A stretch of DNA of 64,000 bases from Ectobius pallidus (taxonomy: Eukaryota > Arthropoda > Insecta > Blattodea > Ectobiidae), in NCBI GenBank assembly GCA_964059195.1, contig CAXKWD010000007.1, forward strand, positions 55,217,620 through 55,281,619. The letters are read 5' to 3'. Shown here in pieces: positions 21,905 through 31,802 of the stretch; position 1 is the stretch's first letter, and every line of letters begins with the position of its first letter. Below the pieces are notes generated by a model that did no database searches, was not told where the DNA came from, and worked only from the letters and a program-made list of their open reading frames with translations. The position numbers and the translations under genes were made by a program.

Positions 21905-22079
21905 GGTTGCAGGTTGTTTTCTAATGATTTTGTATACTTTTCCCATTAAAGTTCCATGACATTTTTGGGTCACTGTTTGTTGCTATATTTTGTCTGTTGA
22001 GGTTTATCTTTGCGGTCACAGGCTTGTGTCTGTTCCCGAAGTCATCCAATACATTTCGTGTTGTGTTGTCAGTAATGAC

Positions 22080-23104
22080 TAGGGCCCGGATTTGTATGTA
22101 AAAAAATGTTTTTTTTTTTCCTCATGCGTAAGTTACATTACAAAAAAAAAAATTTAATATCCAAATCGAGGTCCGACAAACGCAAATTCCAAATTTTATA
22201 TCACATAAAAACACATATTTTACAAAAAAAGTTATGTGAATAAATATTTTTGATATTTTCTCCATAAATACATATTTTAGTATTTTTTTCGGATTTTTTA
22301 TGTAATTTTCCCCCCCTGATGCTCATATAAGGGTCCGACAACAGCAAATTCCAAATTTTATTTTACATAAAAACACACGTTTTACAAAAAAGTTATGTGA
22401 ATAAATATTTGCGATATATTCTCCATAAATAAATATTTTAGTACTTTTCCTCATTCTCTTTTAACATTTTACAACAAAAATTTGTATCTCGAAAGAATTC
22501 AACACAAATGCTTCACTTGCAATGAGGTGAGAGTTATTATCAGGGAAGAACAGAACAGAACCCAATCTCAACATTGCGTAATTCACTTAAAGAAATACAG
22601 TACGTTGAAAGGCAACTTAACACTATCTCAGGTTCGAAAATAGAAGTTCTAAGAACAAAATTTAAAGGTATGATTGAGAAAAATGGTGGCAAAGTCGCTC
22701 AAGTTTTGGAAGGCCAAAACATAATCTAATTGATTGTGTGTGTGTGTTAGTGATCTACCCCTCTTCAAATATGCAAGGTTAACATCGTGCGATGTAGAAC
22801 ATTCCTTTTCTCAATATAAGGCATTATTCTCGGATAATAGACAAGGATTTGTGATCCATAAGCTGGAAATGACATTTGTTGTGCACTGCAACTCCTGTCA
22901 GCATTTTACATCTGATGTTGGCGAGTTTCAATATAATTTGTTCTAGTAAGTTACGAACATTCTGGTGTTTTTGTTTCTTTTCTCTCTTTTTTTTTCTCTC
23001 TCTCTCTCCTTTTTTTTTTTTTTTTTAGCACATATTTTTAACATTTTTAGCACATAAAAAATAAATATTTTTAAGTTTTTTAGCACTTAAAAATCCGGGC
23101 CCTA
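22080..23104 (+). mobile_element. hAT element (deleted), 8-bp TSD
   Basis: TIRs TAGGGCCCGGATTT / AAATCCGGGCCCTA with exact 8-bp TSDs GTAATGAC (22072-22079 and 23105-23112), the hAT hallmark. Subterminal regions hold repeats of TTTTTTAGCAC and TTACATAAAAACACA. The element lies inside the LINE-B endonuclease. At 1025 bp it retains only the C-terminal part of a transposase. Confidence 0.9.
22545..22946 (+). pseudogene. hAT transposase C-terminal (dimerisation) fragment
   Basis: Text from about 22580, NSLKEIQYVERQLNTIS and KGMIEKNGGKVAQVLEG, then a shift to FKYARLTSCDVEHSFSQYK, ALFSDNRQGF and KLEMTFVVHCNS. The T-S-x-D-V-E-x-S-F-S-x-Y motif is the hAT C-terminal dimerisation signature. The closest relatives I recall are the hAT group that gave rise to CGGBP1-like proteins. 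The catalytic domain is missing, so this is a relic. Confidence 0.8.
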
Positions 23105-23112
23105 GTAATGAC

Positions 23113-23748
23113 ACTAGGCACCAGTAGGAGATCAGGGGTTTGTTTGTGATCCATTATAGTGTAGGAAAGTTGGTGGGTCTGAGGAGTTGAATATTAAGTT
23201 CAGATTTGTTGTGTTAAGATCTTCTACTTCTTTCCCTGCTGCATTAAGATCTTTGTAGTTCCATCTTCAGGAGTGGCCATTAAAGTCTCCGATCAATATC
23301 GTTTTATTGTCAATTACAAGGAATGAGAAGTCGGGTTTATTGTTTGGTGGGCTGTATATGCCATAGACAGTGAACTTTGATTTGCTCCTCCAGATGTTAG
23401 CTTTAACTATTTCAGTTGTCTTCCTCGCTGCCTATTTATTTTACAATCTGGAAGTCTGCACATAGTGTACTGTTAATTCCTAAAAAAATGCCGCTCGCAA
23501 CTTGCCTGTATTTAGGTAGGTTGTGAAGTGTACACCCTTTAAAGTTGATAGTGTTTGAGTTTTTCTGTTGTGATGTTTGCTTCCATAATAAAGAATGCGC
23601 CTAACTTGTTTCTCAGTATGGTGTTACAGAGTTCTGTTTTCTTATCCTGCATTAGTCCTCCAGCGTTCCACTGTATTGTGTTTAGGTTCTTCTTACTTTG
23701 GTCTGTGCTCTGAGAAGAGCAGTTGGCTGCTTTTTTCGTAGGTTGCAT
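23113..23748 (-). pseudogene. LINE-B APE-type endonuclease, N-terminal part
   Basis: Minus-strand ATG at 23748 opens MQPTKKAANCSSQS, then NTIQWNAGGLMQDKKTELC, NKLGAFFIMEANITTEKL and LPKYRQVASGIFLGIN. After a shift come KFTVYGIYSPPNNKPDFSFL and KTILIGDFNGHS. WNAGGL, EAN and GDFN are the Asn, Glu and Asp/Asn catalytic motifs of LINE endonucleases. The hAT insertion cuts the domain, and the remainder lies at about 21905-22079. Confidence 0.82.
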
Positions 23749-23760
23749 GCCGTGATAGTA

Positions 23761-24599
23761 GATCTCTTAGTCGTGTATCTACATATGTATATACCCATGC
23801 CATTTTTATGGAGTTGCATTTCTTAGATAAAGAATATGTGAAATAGGAAAATGGCTGCACTTGCAACAAGTTCTACACAATACCGCTGGGGGCACGGCAG
23901 CGCCATGTACGTTGTGCTGATTGGCTAATTTCGTCAACGATTTGCTGGAATTACAACATGTCCTATTTTTCAAAATACTTAATCAAACGGTTTGCCCAAA
24001 GGGGAATTTGACCATTAGCAATACCAATTTGCTGAAAAGTGATAGTTGTGCAATAAATTTAACAAAAAATCTGACTGTGAGCAACAGGCATTAAGCATGC
24101 AGAAAGAGAAAAAAAGGAACATTTTTAGTCTTATCTCCACAGTAAATTATCATGTCTAAGGTTTTCAGAAGTAAAATGTGAAAGTTTTTTGATTTTTTTT
24201 GTTGTTTCAGTTCGAAAATGGTTATAAGGTGACATTAGAGAGGGAAATAAAAAATCCCGTAAAGACAGTAAAATTTTATGTTAGGAAGCTTCTGTTTCTT
24301 CTTATTTCAACCCTTACTATCCATGGTCTGTAAAAGAAATAAAATCAGGTAAACTGATGTAACAAAGTGCCAGTATGTTTTTGTTTAATCAGTTATGACT
24401 ACAATTATGATATGCAGAATATGTTTTTTTTTAATTGATTTCCAATTAAGCTCCAGATTTATTCATTAAGCAGGGATTACGGAAGAACAAAGGTCTAGTT
24501 TTTTTTAATTAGATTAAAATCTTCCAGCATTAACTGAACTGTACAGATTTGTGATATCATGACAATCGCACACTCACATAAAAATACCAAAAATATTCA
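23761..24599. other. Unassigned AT-rich stretch
   Basis: No ORF, TIR or repeat that I can assign. A moderately GC-rich patch at 23875-23945 is not recognisable. Confidence 0.5.
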
Positions 24600-24680
24600 A
24601 TTTGGCCAGTTTCGGGTTTTGAACCATGGACTCCAGAATGTGAGGCCAAAGCGTTACCATCTCGGCCACCGGGGTCATTT
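24600..24680 (-). mobile_element. tRNA-derived SINE head
   Basis: Read on the minus strand, 24676-24612 gives GGTGGCCGAGATGGTAACGC (box-A-like TGGCCGAGATGG), then a spacer, then GGTTCAAAACC (box B). This is the internal Pol III promoter arrangement of a tRNA-derived SINE. No anticodon-stem geometry of a functional tRNA is evident. The SINE body probably extends to lower coordinates without a clear end. Confidence 0.75.
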
Positions 24681-24829
24681 TAATGGTATAGTTGGATAAG
24701 CGCATGTAAATCAATAGTGTTTTTTGTCATAGCTACCTGTATTTTAATTTCCAAGGCCTTATAAGATCATAGTAAAACAATAGGCAGTGTTGTCAAGATA
24801 ACTGATTTTCATTTTTTTTATAAATTCTT

Positions 24830-25330
24830 TCGAATGCGTATATTACCATAAAATAGGCACTAAATTGAGCATTACTCCGAAACAGGTCAACCGATTTTAT
24901 CCATTATAAATAGACGTCTTCCCATGGACATTATAAATGCGTATACGAAGTTTCATAAATATACGATAAAGCGTATTTGAGTTATTGCACCTTTAAAGTA
25001 GACACTAAATTGGGGTTTACTCCGGTACCGGTCAATAGATTAGGTTCAAATTCAATAGGGCACATCTCATGAACGTCATAAATGAGTATACCAAGTTTCA
25101 TGGAAATCCGATACAGCATATTTCAGTTATGGTGCCTTTCTAATATAATACTATTAAAATAGGCACTAAATTGGGCATTACTCAGGTACCGGTGAACCGA
25201 TTTGGTTCAATAACAATACGGTTCTTCCCATCGACATTATGAATGTTTATACCAAGCGTACTTGAGTTATGGTGTGTACAGACGCACGGACAGACGGACA
25301 GACATTTTTTCGTCCCCCACACAATCTCAT
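24830..25330. repeat. Three-unit tandem repeat (about 150-160 bp)
   Basis: Diverged units begin near 24852, 24999 and 25158, each with a variant of AGGCACTAAATTGGGCATT followed by CGGTCAACCGATTT and TATACCAAGTTTCAT. The last unit ends in ACGCACGGACAGACGGACAG. Pattern and tail resemble widespread non-coding insect repeats. Confidence 0.8.
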
Positions 25331-25626
25331 AAAGTACCATACTGGCACTTAATAACTGAAAAATTCTAAGTTCTCTATGCATGATAAAAATCTATATTTA
25401 GCATTTTCTGAGGGAATAATCTGATTGTGGTAAGTTGTTCTTCCTCATTTCAAAATTTAAATAGCTATGTAAGGACCAAGATTTTGAAAATTAAAAGTTG
25501 AGTTTAAAGTACAATCAAAATACAAAACCTGGGGCAATGTTGGGTCCTTTAAGCTAGTTTCAAATAAATTATTATTAATGAAAAGTATGATGAAGCTTAT
25601 AGACCATGGGCTACTAATATGAAACC
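25331..25626. other. Unassigned spacer before the giant inverted repeat
   Basis: AT-rich, no recognisable feature. It ends at a C-rich run where the left arm of the inverted repeat begins. Confidence 0.5.
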
Positions 25627-27015
25627 CTCCCCCTCCCCCCATAGGAATTTCCGACACATATTTTTTGTTGGTATTGCCATCTAGTTTAAGTTTTTTTTTT
25701 TAGTTGTTTGCCCCTTTTCAATTACAGCATTTACCCGGAAAACCACGGAAATCTGGAGAAAATGAATTTGTTTTAATTTTTCATTGTTCTTTGCTCCTAA
25801 TATTCCCAGGGAATTTCTGACTAATACATTTTTGTTGGTATTGGCATCTAGTTTAAGGTTTAAGTTGTTTTCCCCTTACAAATTACAACATAACCCCGTG
25901 TGGGACCGGGGAAGAATAGTCCCACCGTAGCTCATGCGAATCGTAAGAGGTGATAAAAATGGGCACCCGGTGTCTGGGGGTATAACTGGACCACCCGGGC
26001 TCCCGAGGGGACATAAATATTGGGAGACCAGTAGTCCGAGGTAACGGACCTTCAGCGCTGGGCTAATCACCCACCTGAAGTATTAATGATTCAGAGGAGG
26101 AATGATGGCCTCGGAATAGGACGGATGAAACGGCAACAACTTCGCAAGGAAAGAGGACTACGAATTGATACATGGAATGTTATGACTTTAAGACAATACA
26201 TCAACTACGAAGCATGGCCAGGAACAGAAAGTTACAGAAGATGGATACGAGGACATCCCCTAACGCTGCACAGAGCGGCATAAATAGGGAAGATGAAGAA
26301 GAAGAAGTAGAAGAAGAAATTACAACATATCCCCGGAAAACCACGTATATACGGAGAAAATGACTGTTTTATTTTTTAAATCTTTGTTCTTTGCTCCTAA
26401 TATTCAAAAGGAATTTCTGACTCATATGTTTTTTATTGGCATTGCCATCTAGATTAAGGTTTCGGTTGTTTGCCCCTTATCAATTACAGCATATCCCTGG
26501 AAAACTCCGAAAACCACGGAAATCCAGAGAAAATGACTTTGTTTAAATTTTTAAAAATCTTTGTTCTTCGTTCCTAGTATTCAAAGGAACTGGTGAATCA
26601 TATTTTTTTGTGTTGGTATTGCCATCTAGATTAAGGTTTCAGTTGTTTGCCCATTACCAAATACAGCATATCCCCGGAAAACCCAGAAAACCACGTATAT
26701 ACGGAGAAAATTACTTTGTTTTATTTTTAAAATCTCTGTTCTTTGCTCCTAATATTCAAATGGAATTTCTGATTCGTATGTTTTTTTTGTTGGTATTACC
26801 ACATAGATTAAGGTTTCAGTTGTTTGCCCCCTATGAATCATCGCATATCTCCAGAAAACCATGGAAATCCTGAGAAATTGACTTTTTAAAAATTTCTTTA
26901 AAATCTTTGTTCTTTGCTCCTAATATTCCCAGAGAATTTCTGACACATATGTCTTTTTTTGTTGGTACTACCATCTAGTTTAAGGTTTCAGTTGTTTTCC
27001 CCTTACCAATTACAG
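25627..27015 (+). repeat. Left arm: tandem array of about 155-170 bp units
   Basis: Each unit contains CAATTACAGCATATCCCC, GGAAAACC, GGAGAAAATGAC, CTTTGTTCTTTGCTCCTAAT, TTGTTGGTATTGCCATCTAG and GTTTCAGTTGTTTGCCCC. About seven units are visible, one interrupted by the short LINE-C-like insertion. Units differ by substitutions and small indels. Non-coding. Confidence 0.9.
25880..26329 (+). mobile_element. LINE-C-derived short element (SINE-like) with 13-bp TSD
   Basis: TSD AAATTACAACATA at 25880-25892 and 26317-26329. The 424-bp insert begins with a diverged LINE-C leader (CCCCGTGTGGGACC...), reaches the endonuclease start (LRIDTWNVMTLRQ) and then jumps to a 3' segment ending in (GAA)n, like the LINE-C tail. 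It contains 5' and 3' ends of the LINE but no RT, so it looks like an internally deleted, trans-mobilised derivative. It sits inside a unit of the tandem array. Confidence 0.85.
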
Positions 27016-27437
27016 CATGACAAAGAATACTGGAAGAAATCCTGATGCTGAAGGGATGAAAGTGATTGGAAATCTGGCAGAACACCCTTCATATTCTAAT
27101 TTGACTTCTTAGTCCAGTCATTTGGTGCTCAAAAAGGGGGTTATCTGTAAAGTTTTCCGACAGTTTTGAAAATTGGTGATTTTATAGATTTCAACGTGCT
27201 TTTTTCGAATTTTCACTTTGCCACCTCGTATCTTTGCCGCTTGCGCCGCCATATTGAAAAAATGACGCCCAAAAACAGTTTTTTGACAATATCTCCTTTC
27301 CGACTCATTTTACGATGAAAATAGTTATGTAATAAATTAAACTAGAGAAAATGTCCTATAATTTATGTACTAACGATTTTTTGTAAAATGAATAGCTTCA
27401 GCGTACGAGCGCTGCAAAGTCTACTCCGACACGTGTT

Positions 27438-28025
27438 TTGGCCAAAGCCACGGAAGATGCGGATACGCTAATAATAATCAATACGGCAATCAACACTTCA
27501 TCTACATTTGATTCCATAATAGTTGTCGGCGAAGATGTAGATCATCTTATTCTTTTGACGGCTCTCTCTACGCGTTCAAACATAACATATATATATATAT
27601 TCTCAAACCAAGAAAAGGGAAAATTTCGCAACGAATATATTTACAAAAATTATCATAGATAAAACAGCCGCAGATAACATAATATTATTTCTGCACGCCT
27701 TTAGTGGCTGTGATACAACATCAGCACTCTTTAAACAAAGAAAAATAAAATCTGCTAATGTACTCCGAAAAAACGCAGATTTAAACGAGCTTATCCAGGT
27801 ATTCAAAAACCAAAATGCTGATCCAGAGATCATTGCTGAAGCTTCCTCCTTGCATTGTACGGTTACAGTGGCGTGAAAAGTATGTTGTTAAACAACTATA
27901 GATATACATGCTTCACAAAATCTGCATATGAAAATAAATTTAATATTGCATCGTAGCCACCGACAGAAGCAGCAGCACGACAACATTCGTTCCGAACTTA
28001 TCACCAGGTTCAGCAGTGGTATGGA
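27438..28025 (+). pseudogene. Relic of a PIN/XPG-like domain gene
   Basis: Plus-strand text in several frames: LAKATEDADTLIIINTAI, IIVVGEDVDHLILLTALS, then LFLHAFSGCDTTSALFKQRK, then (about 27960-28025) LPPTEAAARQHSFRTYHQVQ and QWYG. The acidic signature (E-D-A-D-T, G-E-D-V-D) resembles PIN/FEN1/Asteroid-type nuclease folds. The HAFSGCDTTSA and LPPT-AA-HS-R-Y-QVQ-W blocks occur together in uncharacterised proteins of many invertebrates that I recall as repetitive. Stops and shifts make it non-functional. Role unknown. Confidence 0.6.
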
Positions 28026-28029
28026 GTTG

Positions 28030-28165
28030 AATATATTCGTTGCAAAATTTTTCATATTCCTGGTTTGAGATTATATATGTTTGAACACGTAGATAGAGCC
28101 GTCAAAAGAATAAGAAGATCTACATCTTCACCGACAACTATTACGGAATCAAATGTAGATGAAAT
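28030..28165 (-). pseudogene. Inverted copy of the PIN-like segment
   Basis: Reverse complement of this block repeats 27498-27632: STFDSVIVVGEDVDLLILL, then TALSTCSNIYNLKPG. This copy keeps the more family-like GEDVDLLILL (the plus copy has H for the first L). Two copies facing each other within 0.5 kb form an internal fold-back. Confidence 0.8.
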
Positions 28166-29793
28166 GCTGATTGCTGTATTGATTATATTAGCCTGGAAAA
28201 AAGACGAAAATTTCTGTGGTAAATTTGGTTGATTGTGGTTGATTAAATTCGCTGTGCTAAATTTGAAAATGCATTTAGTTTTTCTCTATCACATCTGGTT
28301 AATTGACAATTGTGAAAAATGTTATTTTGTATAATAAAATAACTGTATGGAGCTTTGACGCTGCATTTTGAAACTGTTTTGTTTGCAATAAGTGGTGTGA
28401 TAGGTGATCTTAACCAATTTTGGGTCACTGAACATGAATCCGTTGACCGTTTCTACGTAACACGTCATGTTTTCTTGCAAAAGGTACTTCAAAATGAGAG
28501 ATATAGGTTATTGCTTGGACCAGCCTACAGGATAAAAAATACTTAAAAATTAGGATGATTTTGGTAATATTTACGGAGAAAATCAAATAATATTTTCAAA
28601 CAGTCCAAGACATATGTATTCCAGTATTTTTTGTGAGTGCAGGCCAAATAAATTTATTTTTGCCAAATCATCTGAAGCCGTACAAATGCTCAGTGACAGA
28701 AAAAAATCGAAGTTTGTTTGGAGAGGGAAATATTAAAGATTTGAACTTTTGGGAATTTTTCCATTGGTTGTAGGTTAAAATCTATAAAATATATTTTAGT
28801 TGAGCAAAGGGTATCTTATTTATTTTATTACATTGATCGAGCTCAACGGTTTTGAACATGTATTTTAATAAATCTAAAATCTATAAGTTTGCCAAATTTC
28901 AAGTTTCTAGCTCATCTGGAAGTGAATAATCATCAATGTTAATAAGTGGAAGATTAGACTGTCGTAGATGTGAATGATGTCACGGCTATCCAGCAAGTTT
29001 TTCTATACTTATGGGGCAGCTAGAAACACCAAATTTAGCACGCTTATGACTGTTGTATGTGCCCATATTCCTACCAAATAGTATGATTCTATCTTTCATA
29101 TCATGTGTGCCAAATTTTACATAATGTGAGAAAAATATAGAATTTATTTAAAATAAAAAATCTAACTCAATCTAAGGGATAACCGATTATCTAAGGGAAC
29201 AAACTTGTAGACCTCTCAAAATACGTTACTGCTTCTGCAACAGGTTTTTTTATACAACTTACCGTTTAGCTACTATAAGCCCTCCAAGAAAGTCTACACA
29301 GATTTTAAAATTGCGTCCGCCATAACAGCAAACACAAAAACTAGATGTGAAATAACAAAAATAGTGACATTTTTGAAATCAGGAGACCTTATTTAGTTAA
29401 AATCGCTTATTAAATGCTTTACCGCAAAATGATGCAGGTAGTGGCGTATCCGAATCTTCCGTGGCTTTGGCTAAAACGCGTGCCGGAGTAGACTTTGCGG
29501 CGCTCGTATGCTGAAACTATTCATTTTACAAAAAAATCGTTATTACATAAATTATAGGAAATTTTCTCTAGTTTAATTTATTAAATAACTATTTTCATCG
29601 CATAATGAGTCGGAAAGGAGATATTGTCAAAAAACTGCTTTAGGGCGCCATTTTTTCAATATGGCGGAGCAAGCGGCAAAGATACGAGGTGGCAAAGTAA
29701 AAATTCGAAAAGAGCACATTGAAATCTATAAAATCACCAATTTTCAAAACTGCCGGAAAACTTTCCAGGTAAAACTACCAAATGACTGGACTA

Positions 29794-30120
29794 TCTGTGA
29801 ATGATAATTTATCTTGCCAAATCTTCCACAGTCCCTACCAAACTTTCTTGACTGAAGTTGGGTAAAACAGCACAATTTTGGATTGGTAATATGGACAAAG
29901 TGTCATTGATTTTAAGATTTCAGCGAGCATCTAAGGAAAACAACTTTAACTTGGCATGTTTAGAAGATATGGTTCCCCTTTTCTTTTGCATGTGACCATC
30001 ACTATTATTCCAGATATCTCATAGTCCACATACACACCCTTTTGAACCTGTAAAGGGCACGCCTGAAGCAGAAGATTTACTTCGCAATAACGGTTTCAGT
30101 GACTGTAGATCACAAGTTCC
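29794..30120. other. Unassigned spacer in the core of the giant inverted repeat
   Basis: No coding or repeat signal recognised. It lies between the TIR element and the right arm array. Confidence 0.5.
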
Positions 30121-31187
30121 GAGTTCTAGAAATTCTGTGGAATTCCGTGGTTTTCCGGGGAAATACTGTAATTGAAAACGGACAAACAACTGAAACCTTA
30201 TTCTAGATGACAATGCAAAAAAAAAAGTAAGTTAGAAATTCCCTGGGAATATTAGGATCAAAGAACAAAGATTAACAACAACAAAAAAATTAAAAGTAAC
30301 TCATTTTCTGCGGATTTTTGTGGTATTCGGAGTTTTCCGGGGATATGCTGTAATTGATAATGGGCAAACAACTGAAATCTTAATCTAGATGGCAATACCA
30401 ATACAAAAACATACGACTCACCAAATCCCTTTGAATACCGGGAGCAAAGAACAAGATTAAAAAAAAATTAAGACAAATTCATTTTCTCCGGATTTCCATG
30501 GTTTTCCGAGTTTTTTGGAAATATGCTGTAATTGATAAGGGGCAAACAACTGAAACCTTAATCTAGATGGCAATATCAACACAAAACTATATGAGTCACC
30601 AATTCCCTTTGAATACCAGGAGCAAAGAACTAAGATTTAAAAAAAATTAAAACAAAGTAATTTTCTCCGGATTTCCGAGTTTTATGGGAATATGCTGTAA
30701 TTGATAAGGGGCGAACAACTGAAATCTTAATCTAGATGGTAATACCAACACAAAACCATATGAGTCACCAATTCCCTTTGAATACTAGGAGCAAAGAACT
30801 AAGATTAAAAAAAAAAATTAAAAGAAAGTAATTTTCTCCGGATTTCCATGGTTTTCCGAGTTTTAAGGGGATATGCTGTAATTGATAAGGGGCAAACAAC
30901 TGAAACTTTAATCTAGATGGCAATACCAACACAAAACTATACGAGTCACCAATTCCCTTTGAATAATAGGAGCAAAGAACTAAGATTTAAAAAATTAAAA
31001 CAAAGTAATTTAAAAAAAAATAAAACATTGTAATTTTTTCCGTATAGTCTATACGTGGTTTTCCGGGGATATGTTGTAATTGGTAATAGGCAAACAACTG
31101 AAACCTTAAACTAGATGGCAATACCAACAAAAAATATGTGAATCAGAAATTCCCTGGGCATATTAGGAGCAAAGAACAAAGACAAAT
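30121..31187 (-). repeat. Right arm: inverted tandem array, part 1
   Basis: Same unit as at 25627-27015 in opposite orientation (on the plus strand GGATATGCTGTAATTGATAA, GGCAAACAACTGAAACC and GCAAAGAACTAAGATT). About six units are visible before a BEL/Pao LTR enters at 31188. The array resumes at 36521 and ends at a G run near 36697-36712. Confidence 0.9.
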
Positions 31188-31796
31188 TGTTAGATCAAGA
31201 GTCTATAGTTATAGTCTTTCAAATTAGCCTCTGTATTAATTGGCGCTACCGCCAATTAATTGGCGCGTGAATTACTCATTTCCTGCAGGTGTGGGCTTTG
31301 TAGCGTTACCACGCTATTGCAGTTCTAGTCAGTTGAGATCGAGACGTGACAGTGTATAGGCATGCGTTGCAGCTGCGTCTGTTTTAGGCCAGTTTTTGCT
31401 CTATATTACTAATATTCATCTGCAACTCCACGCCAATCGGCTCTTGTATTGTTTAAGCAGCCTGCGTGTGAAATTCAGGAAATAATATTGTACTTTAGTG
31501 TCATTTACAAGTATTTCCATTGTCTCTTAACCTAGAAGCCACGTGTAGTGAACAGGCTTTGTCTAGCGTTACATACACTATCGGGCGGGAGAATAGATAT
31601 TCTCCGAGAATAGTAACTGTATTTTCATTTATCTCATTATATCAAGTGTTGTATTCTTATATTCAGAAATCAGGCTTCCTGATAATATATCATTGCAAAT
31701 CCTCAAATCTAAATCTCTGTTCTAGCTACCTACAGTCCACTCTCCCTTCGTTTAATCTTAATTGGTATAATTACCTGGTCCTCCGTAAAACCTATC
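31188..31796 (+). repeat. BEL/Pao-1 5' LTR
   Basis: Starts TGTTAGATC and ends around CCTATC (31796) or CTATCTACA (31800). A hairpin-like pair (TTAATTGGCG / CGCCAATTAA) lies near its start. Confidence 0.9.
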
Positions 31797-31802
31797 TACA
31801 TT

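Larger units (their letters stand above)
7473..23760 (-). mobile_element. LINE-B: Jockey/I-like non-LTR retrotransposon in five pieces
   Basis: Minus-strand fragments in correct collinear order: endonuclease (23748 down to 23113, and 22079 down to about 21905), linker and RT N-terminus (21063-20046), RT catalytic core (17861-17541) and post-catalytic region (7817-7473). Each gap is filled by another element: hAT, a piggyBac relic, a mariner fold-back and LINE-C. Three of those junctions show TSDs (8 bp, TA, 16 bp). Motifs IQWNAGGL, GDFNGHS, GLPQGAV and YADDLVLG identify an APE-type LINE. Jockey/I-like is my best clade guess. Pure LINE-B sequence is about 3 kb. Confidence 0.8.
27110..29793. 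mobile_element. TIR element with about 350-bp ends around a PIN-like gene relic
   Basis: Ends TAGTCCAGTCATTTGGT / ACCAAATGACTGGACTA. The inverted arms span about 27110-27468 and about 29443-29793, with many small differences. A possible 3-bp TSD TCT borders it. The arms reach into coding sequence (KATEDADT), unlike ordinary non-coding TIRs. The middle holds protein relics, then 28230-29440 of AT-rich DNA with no assignable feature. The superfamily is unknown to me. Confidence 0.7.

Noticed and set aside
24612..24676. tRNA gene on the minus strand
   Set aside because: Box A and box B are present, but no acceptor or anticodon stems of a functional tRNA were found. Better explained as a SINE head.
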